Below, one piece after another: positions 22,166-35,109 of a DNA stretch of 35,457 nt. The notes beneath the pieces are model-generated. The model had not been told where the DNA came from. It saw only the letters and a program-made list of their open reading frames with translations, and made no database searches. Made by a program: the position numbers and the translations under genes. The DNA is from Letharia columbiana (taxonomy: Eukaryota; Ascomycota; Lecanoromycetes; Lecanorales; Parmeliaceae), in assembly GCF_014066305.1 (NCBI RefSeq), contig NW_023501157.1, positions 1-35,457 on the forward strand. The letters run 5' to 3'. Numbering within the stretch: the stretch's first letter is position 1; every line of letters starts with the position of its first letter.

Positions 22166-23566
22166 TAATAATCGTAAATAGCTAAAATATAATAGAAAAT
22201 AGTAGGCGACTCTTAGTAATATTCGATTTTAAATCTATAGCTTCTTTATCTCATCTAAGAGTAAAGATATTTATATCTAGAATTTAAAGTAAGTATATTC
22301 TAATATATAGTTATTAAATATCTAGATATAAATCTTCTAATTAAAAGATTAGTTTCTTTAGAGTTAACTAATATAATTATAATAATAATTAAAAGTATAA
22401 TTATTATATTATATAGCGTATTTTAATAGATTAAATTTAATAGACTTCGCTAGTATAACGCTAGATAGATTTTAAGATATTAAAATTATAAGTAGAAATT
22501 CTCTCTTTCTTTCTTTCTTAGTATTTTATTATAAATTAAATATTTTCTCTTATCAATATTTTATATTATAATTATTTTATCTTATTCGTCTTAATCTAAT
22601 TTAATAATAATATATTATTAGTAATTATTAATCTCGATAGCGATTTTATTATATTATTATTATATAGAGATAGCGATATCAATTTATATACTTCGTCGAT
22701 TTATTTAAAAGATAATATAAATCTTAATAATCTTCTTAACGATATAAATAATTAGCCGAATAATTATTTATTTAATCTTTATATTAAAGCTTTAAGTTAA
22801 AAGAAAATTCTTAAAGTCTTCTAGTCGTAAAAAGATAATTGCGAAAAAAATCGAATAAGATAAGTCTTTAGTTATTCGCGCTTTCGATATAAAGATTATT
22901 AGAAAGAGTATTTCGAGGTCTTTACTTATAAAGACTAAAAATCGACGTTAGAAATAAGAAAGTAAGTATAGTAATATAATATTTTATTAAGTAATATATA
23001 TATATAATTAATAATAATTTAGCTATTACTTTACGAGAGATTAAAAGATATTAGAAATTAACTAATTTACTTCTTTTAAAAAGATCTTTCGCTTATATAA
23101 TACGAGAGATTATTAATATAATATTATTATCTTATTATACTATACGAATTTAGGCTTCTATATTAAATACGTTATAAGAAGCTATTAAAGCGACTCTAAT
23201 ATCGAAATTTTATTATATATTAGCTTTCTATTAAGTTATTATTCTATTAATAAATTATATAATTAATAATCTCTACGCTATTTATAATAAAAGAGTTATA
23301 TTAATAATTAAAGATATAAAGCTTATATAAATAATATATTAATATATAATAAAAGAAAGTATATAAAAAATAAGAATAAGATAATTAAAAGTACTTTACT
23401 TAGATAGAAGAGAGTTAAGATACTTAATATAGAATAGAATTCTAATTATCTTTCTAATTATCGAAAAATATATAAATTTATTATTCTAATAATAATCTCT
23501 TTATATTCTCTTTATTAGCGAGAACTTCTTATTTAAATAAATATATAGTTAATAATTTTAATACGA

Positions 23567-23670
23567 AAAATAAAATCTTAAATTCTCGAATTTTAAAGTA
23601 TTATAAGTTAAATAATAGTTATAAATAATCTTAGTATAAATTAGATTAGAAGTAAGAATCTAAATATAAT
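23567..23670 (+). repeat. ~104-bp direct repeat, copy 1
   Basis: It matches 24217–24319 with scattered transitions; shared stretches include TATTATAAGTTAAATAATAG and TTAGAAGTAAGAAT. The copies are about 650 bp apart and could be ends of a small element or a duplicated fragment. No terminal inverted repeat was seen. Confidence 0.65.
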
Positions 23671-24216
23671 CTCTATTATTAATAAGAAGATTACTAAAAA
23701 AGAAATACTACTTAGCGTTAATCTATATAAATAAAATATAATTAAATTATAAAACGCGCTTATAGATCGAATAAGAATTCGAATAATTTATAAATATAGA
23801 TTTTTTTTATAAAAGCTTATTAAGATAATCTACGAGAGTATAAAATCTCTATTATCTCTATATTCTTATATCGTTAATAGCTTTATCTATAAAAGTATTT
23901 AATAAAATAAAAATATCGAGATTAAAGACTTAATCGATAAATATTTCTTTCTAATTTATAAAAGTACGCTTAAAACTTAATTAGATATCGAGAATTAGAA
24001 ATTTATACTTAATTACTATAAAGTATTATTTTAGCTCTACGCGAAGTCTAAGATTTAAGATTTGAATTATAGAATTAACTATATCTATTACGCGTATAAG
24101 ATAGAAGAAGAAATATTAAATATAAGTAAGTAAAGGAACGCTTAGAGCGTAATAATAATTACTTTAATAAAGAGTCTTAAGCGATAATATTAATTACGTA
24201 TATATATCGAGAGTAT

Positions 24217-24319
24217 AAAATAAGATCTTAAATTCTTAAACTTTATAGTATTATAAGTTAAATAATAGTTATAAATAAACTTAATATAAATTAAATTAGA
24301 AGTAAGAATTTAATATAAT
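24217..24319 (+). repeat. ~104-bp direct repeat, copy 2
   Basis: Second copy of the sequence at 23567–23670. Differences are mostly C/T or G/A, as expected if RIP acted on each copy separately. Confidence 0.65.
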
Positions 24320-26469
24320 AATAGAAATTTAAGATATTATTTATAAGATTAAAGAAGAAAAAGTTAAAAAGTTAAGAAAGAAAGATAAGAGTAAATTTAA
24401 TAGAAATATTAAAGCTAATAAAAAGGAAGATTTAAAGAAAAATATATATCTAACGAATATAAATATTTAAGATATAAATCTTAATCGAGAAGTATTATCT
24501 ATTTCTAGATATATCTATAAATAGAAAGTACTCATCGTATAAAAAAGATATTATAATTAAAAAGAATTATATCTTAAAATCGATTATAACTCTTAATAGA
24601 AATATTAAAAGAGGCTTATAAGATAGATAGCGTAAACGACTAAAAACTTAATAATATAAAGTTATCGCTTCGCTATTATTAAGTATAAGAAATAGCTTTT
24701 ATAAAGAATTAAGAGATTAATAGCGAAGAGCTATTAGATAATATATTAGTAAGTCTATTACCTCTTAATTATCTTAAAAAAGATTTATAAACTTTAAGAA
24801 TTAGCGTTCGATATAAGAGAAAAGAATTTATATTATAAAATTCTAAGTATCTTTCTAATTAATAGATAGCGAAATCTATTATAATCTCTTCTTTTAAGCT
24901 CTTATATCTAAGTATTTATATCTTAATAATAAAAATAAAAAGCGATTTAAAATCTTATTATTATAGTTATTAATTATTATTTAAAAGATCTCTTCTATTC
25001 TATCGTTATCTTTATTTAACTTCTATTTATTTAGCGTATAATTATAATTCTCTAATTACTATTTAGTCGAGTCTAATAAATCTAGAAAATTATTATTATT
25101 TATATTAAATTATTATACTATTAAATTTCTTTATATTACGCGCTTAATCTTATTAAAATAAATATATAAAGATAATAAATCGAATTTTAATTAATTAGTC
25201 TAGATAATTTTTAGTATACTTTTATTAAAGAGAGAGTAATAAATAAAAAGATATTTACTATAGAATTCGTTTATATATAATTATATATTTTTTTAATCTA
25301 AAAATTATAAGTTAATAATTTTATATACGCGAGAAATAATAATAGTATATTCTTATAATCGATTTTAGAAGAATAGTTCTATATCGTAAAATCTCTATAC
25401 TTATATTTTTTAATTATATAATAAAATTTATAGTTATAAGAGTTAATATATATTATTTTCGCTTATAGAGACTAATAAGTTCTTTATTAAAACTTTTAAA
25501 TTATTATAAAGATAAGAAGTAATCTCTATTTATAAGATTACTTAATTATATTAAATAATCTAATTAATAACTTTAAGTTATTATCTAATAATATACTTAT
25601 CTCTTATTCTTTCTCTTTTTTTATTTATCTTAAAATTACGAGATAGATGAGATTATTTAATATTTTCTTCTCTATTAAATCTTTTTATTATAAGTTTATA
25701 CTCTTATTATTATTAATAGCGCTTTTTTATTTTTAATTATTTAGACTTAATTATATAGCTAATATAGATATATACTTTCTCTTTAAAATATTAAATAAAA
25801 AAATTATATATATTAATATCTAATAATACTATAATATAGTCGATCTTATTATTTATAAAAGTATATATCTTTAATCTCTTATAATATCTTTTTCTACTTC
25901 TCTAAACTTACGCTTTTAAATCTATTTATATTTTTAACTTTATCTCTCGCGATTAATATCATATTAAGATTAGATAATAAATAATTTTTATAAGCGAGCT
26001 TTAAGTAGATTATATACTTTAAGAGTTATTATATATTAATAAGATTTAATAATATAAGAATTCTATAAGAGCTCTTCTATCGCTTTACGCTTATAATTTT
26101 TAATATTAATTAAATAATTATAAGATCTTAATAGCGATAAAAATAAAAAGAATTTTATTAAAAGATTATTATCGCGAAGTATTCGCTAAAGATTATTTAT
26201 ATTATTTACTTCTATATATATAATTAAAATTATAAATTTAATTTTACTTTATAATAATAAAGAATCTTATCTTTCTCTTTTAATAATAGATTATTTATAA
26301 TTCTATTATTATTTATCTTCTCGCTATATAAAATTACTATTACGTTAATTTTATAATATATATATTTACTAGATCTATAAACGATAGTATATAAAAGATA
26401 TATTATAAGAAGAAAATAAAATATAACTTCTAAGTATCTTTCTAATTATCTTTCTAATTATTATAATAT

Positions 26470-26498
26470 TATAATAAATAAAAAAAAAAAAAAAAAAA
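26470..26498 (+). repeat. Short poly(A) run
   Basis: About twenty consecutive A between TAATAAAT-like sequence and GAAAGAAG. It lies just after a paired TCTAATTATCTT motif at about 26,436–26,462. Confidence 0.6.
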
Positions 26499-27062
26499 AG
26501 AAAGAAGTAGTATATAAAAAGTTTATTATTTTTATTTTAATTTATAGCGCTCGCGTAAAACTTAAGATAATAATTAATATTATAAAATTATAAGATTTTT
26601 AGATAAAGAAGAATAAAATAGATATAATAAAAAACTTAAAGAAGAATTTAAAGTTTAAATTTAAAGAAAAGTTCGCGAGTTTAATTATACGCTAATAAGT
26701 TAGTTAGTAATTAATAATTAATTATATTAATATATATAATAGAATAAGATAGAATTAAGTTTAAAAATCTTAAATTTATATATATAGTTAATTATAAATT
26801 TAGAGTTATTACGCTCTTTAATTAGATTAACTAAATTATCGCGAGTAAATAAATTAATATTTATAATTATAAAAAAAATATAATTAAATAGCTCTAATTA
26901 AAAAATAGATATATATTATTTAATTTTAGAATAACTTTTTTATTTTCTATTAAAATTTTAAGATTTCTTTCTAAAATTATAGAACGAAATAAGAACTTTT
27001 AGATAAAAAAATAATTTCTAAATTTAATCTTATAAGTATTAAAGCGTAAGAAATTTAAATAT

Positions 27063-27140
27063 CGCTTATTAAAGTTCGCTCGATAGCCGAATAGCCCGCT
27101 TATTAAAGTTCGCTTATTAAAGATTACTTATCTATTTACT
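27063..27140 (+). repeat. Short GCTTATTAAAG repeats
   Basis: GCTTATTAAAG occurs three times (near 27,064, 27,098 and 27,112), two copies followed by TTCGCTC or TTCGCTT. CGATAGCCGAATAGCCCG lies between the first two and is unusually G+C-rich for the block. Confidence 0.6.
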
Positions 27141-27215
27141 CGATAGCTCTTAATTAAAAAAATAATTATAAATTTAATTTATAGGCCTTTACTCGTAAAA
27201 AATATAATATCTTAT

Positions 27216-28035
27216 AGATTTTAATAGAATCTTTTATTTTTTAAGATAATAATAGAAATCTATTATTAAATATAATACTTATTAATTAAATAAGAAAATA
27301 AGATATTTAAACTATACTTATAATACTTATAATTTTATAATAATAGATTTTTTTTATAATTTAATAGAATATAATTTTTAATATAATATAATTTTTTAAA
27401 AGTATAAATTAAATACTTTATATAGTATTAATTATAAAGATAATTAGAATTCTAAGTCGAATACGAATCTAAGATTAATATAATAAATAAATATCTAATA
27501 GATTTTAATTAAAATCTTTTATTTTCTAAGATAATAATAAGAATCTATTATATAAATATAGTATTTATTAATTAAATAAGTAAGTATAATAAATATATTT
27601 CTATATTAAAACTATTATTATAATATAAATAATTTTATAATAATAACTTATTTTAATTTTTTAATATAATATAATTTTTTAGAATTATAAATTAATAATT
27701 TTATATAATATTAATTATAAAGATAATTAGAATTTTAAGTCGAGAATTAATATAATAATTAAATATATATAGACTTTAATAAAATCTTTTATTTTTTAAT
27801 ATAATAATAAGAATTTATAAAAATATATAATTATTAATAATTAGATAAGAAAATATAATATATATTTATATTAAAACTATAATTATAATATAAATAATTT
27901 TATAATAATAAAAATTATTAATTCTTTAATATAATATAAATCTTTTAAATTATAAATTAAATATATTATATAATATTAATTTTAAAGATAACTAGAATTC
28001 GAAGTAGAATATAATCTTATAAGTAATATAATAAT
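27216..28035 (+). repeat. Three tandem copies of a ~260–285-bp unit
   Basis: Units start at 27216, 27500 and 27771, each with AGATTTTAAT or AGACTTTAAT followed by (A/T)(A)AATCTTTTATTTT, and end with AAAGATAATTAGAATT-like sequence plus CTAAGTCGA-like bases. The copies differ by substitutions and small indels. The unit has no protein-like frame. Confidence 0.8.
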
Positions 28036-29324
28036 TAAAGATTATATTATAAATTAAGAAAGTCGATAATTTAATTATAAAGTTTTTTATTTTATTATTT
28101 ATAGTAGTTTAAAAATCTATCTAAATTAAACTATAAGCTTTTAATTTATTATTATACTTATATATAACTTAATATTAAACGATTTTAGAAGTTTATATAA
28201 AAGCTATATATTCTTAATTTATAATATTACGCGTTTATTATAAATTACTAATAATTAAATATCTATATTCTATTATTAGCGAATTTCATATAAGAATAAT
28301 AAAAAGTCTTACTTAAAAAATTATTAGATAGAAAAGATTCTATTATCTTCTATATCGTCTTAATAATAGAACTTTATTAATAATACTTAATATTATTTTT
28401 TTTTATTATATCTAATAAAATTTCTTAAATAAGTCTTAAAAATAAAGTTTTCGAAATTAATAGCTTAATTAATTTCTAAAAATATTTAATTTCGCGAAGA
28501 GCGATAGCTAGTAGACTATAATTAGAAAGATAATTAGAAATATATATAAGATTAAACTTACTATCTAAGATAAAATTTATATAATTCTTTTACTTTAAAT
28601 ATATAATTAATAACGCTTTTTTCTTTATTTATACTCTTTTTACTTATAATAGATTTTCTAAAAATCTTATTACTCGACTTTCTAGCTACTTTTACTATTA
28701 ATAATACTTAAAATACTCTCTTATCTATCGCGACCGCCGCTAAAAAGTATATTAAATCTTCTCTTTCTAAGTTTTCTTATTATATTTTATTTTTTTAATA
28801 ATTTACATATAGATAGATATTCTTTAACTATTATAATTTTAATATTTTTATTATATATATTATTAAAATTTCTATTTTTATAAATAATATCTTAATCTTA
28901 AAAGATAGTTTAATCTTAAAATAAAGTATTATTATTATCGCTAAATATATCGTTATCGAATATATATATTAACTCTTTATTCTTATTAATATATTTTTAA
29001 ATTTATCTAATTTAGAAAGTTAGATAATTATAATAATAATTAGAAAAGAGAAGATTATATCTAAACTCTTTCTTATTATAATAATTAGAATTATAAAAGT
29101 TATTTCTTCTTCTTCTAATTATACTAATTACTTATATATTAAAATTAATAAATTTATATAAATTTATTATAAAACTTATCGCTAAGTTATAATATTACTA
29201 TTCTTATTATATATTAGAAATTTTTAATCTTAAGCTTCTTTTATAATAAAGTCTATCTCTTCTTTTTCTAATATAATTAAATTTATTAATAAATTACTAT
29301 CTAAATCTATTATCTAATTACTTT

Positions 29325-29545
29325 TAAAACTTTATAATTAATTATTTTTAAAACTTTCTAATTAATTATCTCTAGAACTTTCTAACTAATTACTTCGAGA
29401 ACTTTCTAATTAATTATCTCTAGAACTTTCTAATTAATTACTTTAAAAATTTTTTAATTAATTATCTTTAGAACTTTCTAATTAACTATCTTTAGAACTT
29501 TCTAATTTATCGCTTTTAGAATCTTCTAACTAATTTAATATTTTT
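29325..29545. repeat. 24-bp minisatellite, about nine copies
   Basis: The unit is AACTTTCTAATTAATTA followed by a seven-base variable tail (TCTCTAG, CTTCGAG or TCTTTAG types). The period of 24 is divisible by three, and the minus strand gives an eight-residue repeat of SSRDN-stop-LE type in which the stop is TAA, a RIP product of CAA. An ancestral protein with a Gln/Glu/Ser-rich repeat is plausible. Confidence 0.75.
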
Positions 29546-31868
29546 TTATTATTAAAAAATTAAATAGCTAGTTAAGAGTTTATTAATAAAGATTCTTAAT
29601 TAAAAGTATTTATATTTATTATTATATCTTTTTAAATATAAATATAAAATAAATAGTATTCTAAAAGTAAGCGATCTAATTAATATTCTAATTATCTTTC
29701 TAATTATTCTTTAAAAGAGAAAACGCGTATAATAAATCGAAGGCGTAAAATAAAATCTAAAAAAAGATAAATTTATCTTATAGAATTCTTAGATCTAGAT
29801 TCTTAGAAGCTTAAAATAGATATCTATTATTATATAAAAGCTAAGAAAAGTTTATTATTAATAATAATTCTTAAAAACTTTAGTTAAATTATTAAATTTA
29901 AAAAAATTTAATTAAAATTCGACTTTATAATATTAAAAATTAGTATTAAATATTTTTATAAATAAGATTTTAAAAAAAACGCGAAAACGCGCTAGTAAAC
30001 TAGCCTATTTTTTTTATTAGCGCGTTCTTAAATTTTCTTATATTTTAATCTTTTCTAATACTCTTTCTAATTATATTATCTTTTATAATAATATAATTCT
30101 ACTTAAATTTTCTTATTATTTCTATTATAATACTAATATACTCTTTATAATATATTCTTTAATATCTTATAATAAGCTTTTTATACGAAAATTATCGTTA
30201 TAACTATCTTAAATAAGAATTTAATTAAATAAATAAATTTATATATTTTCTATTATTTCTTAATATTATAAAAGTTAATATTATTAATAAAGATAATAGC
30301 TTTAATTCGCTCTATTATATTATCTCTAAAGAAATAAAAATATTTTAAAAACTTAAATAATAGTAAGATATAAAAAATAGTAGATAAATATTTTAGAAAT
30401 AAGAATATAGTAAAGTCGCGTTAGTATTTAGTAAGTTTAAATATATATAAATTATTAAGAGTAATCTTAAGAAAATAAAATAATATAAATATAATAGCGA
30501 AATAAATAGCTAAAAAAAGACTTCTAGCTTTTTTAAAATATTAAAAAATTATTTTTAAAAAAAAGAAGAAAATAAAAGAGAGAATTATCGAATATATTAT
30601 ATATAATTAATATACTTATTATAAATTCTAATTATTATTATAATTATTCTAATATCTTTCTAATATTATAGCTAATATTTACATATAATATTTTATATAT
30701 TATATTAAAGATAATAAATTTTATAAATAATTAAATTTATTAGATATAGTTTCGATTTTAGATTTTATTAAGAATATTAATATAAAGCGCGATAAGTAGC
30801 TCGATATAAAGAAAGAAGATAAAGATATAATTATCGATATATAATTAAATATTATTAATTAAAAGATTAAGCGATTTAAAAATTCTTAATTTTTTTTAGA
30901 GAATATAAATTTCTAAATAACGTTAATAAATAAGATATAAGTATAAAAGAATTAAATATTTATCGATATCTTCTTATTATAATAACGAGTATAATAAACT
31001 ATAATTAAATCTATTAGAAAGAAGATTAAATATCTAGAAATTTTCGAAGATATAATAAACTCTTAAAAGAATATTTATTTTTATTACGTAGAAGTCTTAT
31101 ATAATTTATAGAAATTTTCTTAAAAAAGAATCGCTAAAATAATATTTATTAATATAAGTTTTTTTCTATATTAATTTTAATTTTAATATTCTAATCTATA
31201 TTTAAATAGACTCGTTATTTATATATTAATCTTATTTATATTAAACTTACTTATAAAAAATCTTAAATTATAAAGTCTAAAAAAGTTTACTATCTTTTTC
31301 TTTTATATATATTTTTTATTAGAATAAAATATATAGTTTTTAAGAATTATATAGTATAGGCGCTTAAGAATAAAAAAGAATAAATATTGCTATTAGAACC
31401 GGCTAGATAATAACTTAAGAATTATAATATAATAAGATATAAATTTATATTTAATAAGGCGAGCGAAGAGATATAAGAGACTTTTAAGCTTATTAATATT
31501 AAATTAATATATAAGAATATCGCTAATATATTTAAGCGATCTAAGTATTTCTATAAAAGTATAGATTATTTAAATTTAAAATCTTAATAAGCTAATTATA
31601 TAATTCTAATTCTAGATTAAAAATAAGAATATAAGTATTTTTCGCTATTATAATTATCTTTAAATAATAATAATTATAAAGATAATTAGAATTCTCTATC
31701 GCTATAAAAATATATATCGCGATTTATAATTTTTTATATAATAGATTCTTTTCTTAGCTAGATTATATTTAAAAGTCTTAAATAATAAGATATTATTTAA
31801 TACGCGATTAGATATTTATATAAAAATAAGATATAAATTTTAATCTAATTAATAGACTTAATAAGAAA

Positions 31869-32557
31869 ATAGAAGTAAGCTTTTAAGTAGATTAGATAAA
31901 ATATAATAGATAAGCGATAAGTAACTTCTAAGTCTAGTTATTATTCTAATAAATAGATTTATATTTTAATAGTATTATATAAGAAAAATACGCGAGCGTA
32001 ATTTAAAGAAAGTCTAGAGTTTTACTCTTCGCGTAAATTATTATATATATAAATAAAGATAAGAGCTTAGATTATAAGAATATAAATAATATTAAAGCTA
32101 AATAAGATATAAGTATTAAGAATAATTCTATTATACGCGCTAATAATTAAATAGACTTTATCTTTTAAGCTATTTAAAAGCGCGATATAAAATTTAATAA
32201 TAAGCTCTATTATAGTTTAGATATAATAATATTAATATATTAATTAATTAATATCGAGCTATTATAAAAATCTTAAGATATTAAGCGTAATTATATCTAA
32301 AAGATAAAATTATAAATCTTTATTAATATATAATTAATTTAATATATAATAATAAAAAATCTACTATAAAAGCTACGCTATCTAGATTAATATTTTAATC
32401 TTAATTATTACTCTTACTATTATATAAGTAATATAAAGCTATCTCTTATTTAAGTATATCTAATTTTTAATTCTAATTATTATTATAGATATCGTTAATT
32501 TATTCTAGAATTATTAAATATACTTTTATATACTTTCTATATCTTATTCTTTTTTTA
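31869..32557 (+). repeat. ~680-bp direct repeat, copy 1
   Basis: Starts with ATAGAAGTAAGCTTTTAA and ends with ATACTTTCTATATCT plus a T-rich tail. It matches 34435–35109 along its whole length with many substitutions, mainly C/T and G/A, and a few indels. Landmarks in both: TACGCGAGCGTAAT, TTATACGCGCTAATAATTAA, ATATCGAGCTATTATAAAAA. It could be an LTR pair, with 1.9 kb between, or two copies of a short element. Confidence 0.85.
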
Positions 32558-33172
32558 ATTAGATAGCGATTAAATTCTAAATTAAAATAAATACTTAGAA
32601 GAGAAAAGTTTATAAGTACTTAATTATATAATTTTATTTCTTTTATACTTTTTATAATTATTAGAATAATTAATAATATATAATTATATCTTATAGTTAT
32701 ATATATAATAATTAACTAATTTAATAACTAAAGATAAATATATTTTTTCTTTACTTTAAACGACTTAGCTAAGATAATTATAAGATTTAAATTCTTTTTC
32801 TATAATATAACTCGCTTTTTATATATTATATAAAGATAAATATCTATTTAAATAGAGATTATTAGAGCTAATTATAAAGCGTAGTAATAAGAGACTTACT
32901 CTTAAACTAACGAATTAGAAAGACTTCTATTATCTTATATAATACTTTAAAAATAAATCTTTAAATATAATAGCGCTTTAATAGATTTTAATTAAGTATA
33001 ATCTAATAAATTAAATATTAAAAAAGAAGCTTTAAAATTATAAGATTAATTAATTTTTAATAATAATAAATCTCGCGTAAAGCTTAAGCTATAGCTCGCG
33101 TTAGTTATATATAATAAATATAATAATAATTAGAAGAATATATTATCTAATTTTTATTAACGTTTTAATATT

Positions 33173-33258
33173 ATTAAAGTAAAGATAATATCTATTAAAG
33201 TAAGATAATATCTATTAAAGCGGCGATAGCGATTAAAGCGGCGATAATATCTAATAAA
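33173..33258 (+). repeat. ~20-bp minisatellite (four units)
   Basis: Units of about 21, 20, 18 and 21 bases begin ATTAAAG and mostly end GATAATATCT; the last two carry CGGCGATA in the middle. Confidence 0.65.
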
Positions 33259-33535
33259 CTCTTTACTTTAACGCTATATCTAATATTCTAGAATAATATT
33301 AATTTTTTCGAAGAGCTATTAATAATAGATTAAGCGTATATAAATTAAGCTCTTCGCGCGATCTATCTATATATTAGCTTAAAGTTATTAAAAAGATAAA
33401 AAATAAATATATAACTTAATAACTATATTATACTTTTAATATTATTATAATAATATTAGATTATTTAAATAGAAGTCTAATATATAAAGAAGATAGTTCT
33501 AATAATAAGAAGAGTTAATATAAAAAAGAAAGTCT

Positions 33536-33561
33536 TAGAGAGAAAGAAGGGGGGAAGAAAA
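33536..33561 (+). other. Purine tract with six G
   Basis: About 26 consecutive purines, including AAGAAGGGGGGAAGAAAAG, between the two copies of the 680-bp repeat. It resembles a retrotransposon polypurine tract but does not abut either copy. Confidence 0.3.
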
Positions 33562-34434
33562 GCTTAGATATCTATCGCGTATATTAAATTTTTAGATTAC
33601 TTTAAATTATCTAGCTTAAATTAAATATTAATAAAACACTTTCTCTTTAATTTTAAAGATTTAAATTTAAGCGAATTATACGTTTATTAAGTATTATTAT
33701 CTAATATAATCTTAGCTACTTTTATAATAATTATAATTATTATTATAATTTATATAAATTAAAAGATAAAAGATTTAAAAGAGCGAGCTAGTAAGTAATT
33801 ATTTTTATCTAATTTAGCTAACGCTAAATTATTATAACTTATTAAAATTTTTCATATATTTTATTCTTACTTTCTTATCTTTAAGTCTTACTATCTTTAT
33901 AGAAATAATTATTCTTTAAATTAAACTCTATAATAATATACTTAAAATAGCGTATAATATATATTCTCTTTATTTCTAATATCGATACTTATTAGAATTA
34001 ACGCACTTTTTAATAAAATAAGCTTTAATTAAAATTAAGAATAGCTTAATATTTATAGATATTTATATAAGCCCTTTAATTCTTTTATATATATTCTACT
34101 AATTTATTTTTTTATAATAATTAAAGTAGAAGAGACTAAGTCTAATAATTTATTATAATAAATATTAAATATTAATAATAATAGCGATATTAAAGAGTCT
34201 TAATATAGATTAATTAAATAATAATTAAGCTTTTAATTAAAATAAAAAGCGAAGAATAAACTTAATTAAAATAAAAATATTAAGAGATCGCGATAGCGAA
34301 TAAATATATTTATATTTAAGAAGAAACTAATTAAAAAAGTAAAGAAAGTTAATATCTTAATTATTAACTACGCTATAATTATTAAAAAGTATAAAATTAA
34401 ATATATTAATATATCGTTATTATAATAGAAGTAA

Positions 34435-35109
34435 GCTTTTAAATAAATTAGATAAGATATAATAGATAAGTAATAAATAATTTCTAGTTCTAATTATTAT
34501 TTTAGTAGATTTATATTTTAATAATATTATATAAAAAAAGTACGCGAGCGTAATTACGAAGAAGTCTAAAGTTTCGCTTATTACGCGAATTATTATATAT
34601 ATAAATAAAGATAAAAGCTCGAATTAGAAGAAAATAAATAATATCGAAGCTAAATAAGATATAAGTATTAAGAATAATTTTATTATACGCGCTAATAATT
34701 AAGTAGATCTTATTTTTTAAGCTATTTAAGAGCGTAATATAGAATTTAATAATAAGCGCTATTATAGCTTAGATATAATAATATTAACGCGCTAATTAAT
34801 AAATATCGAGCTATTATAAAAATCTTAAAATATTAAATACAATTATATCTAAAAGATAAAATTATAAATCTTTATTTATATATAATTAATCTAGCGTATA
34901 ATAATAAAAAGTTTATTATAAAAGCTACGCTATCTAAGTTAATATTTTAATCTTAATTATTACTATCGCTATTATACGAGTAATATAAAGCTATCTCTTA
35001 TTTAAGTATATCTAATTTTTAATTCTAATTATTATTATAAGTATCGCTAATTCGTTCTAGAATTATTAAATATACTTTTATATACTTTCTATATCTAATC
35101 TTTTTTTTT
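34435..35109 (+). repeat. ~680-bp direct repeat, copy 2
   Basis: Second copy of 31869–32557, same orientation, start-to-start distance about 2.57 kb. In several places it keeps CG where copy 1 has TA-type changes (for example TTAACGCGCTAATTAAT near 34,793), so the copies were mutated independently. Confidence 0.85.

Noticed and set aside
31869..32557. Protein-coding frame inside the 680-bp repeat
   Set aside because: The best frame has a stop density near that of random AT-rich sequence and no recognisable motif.
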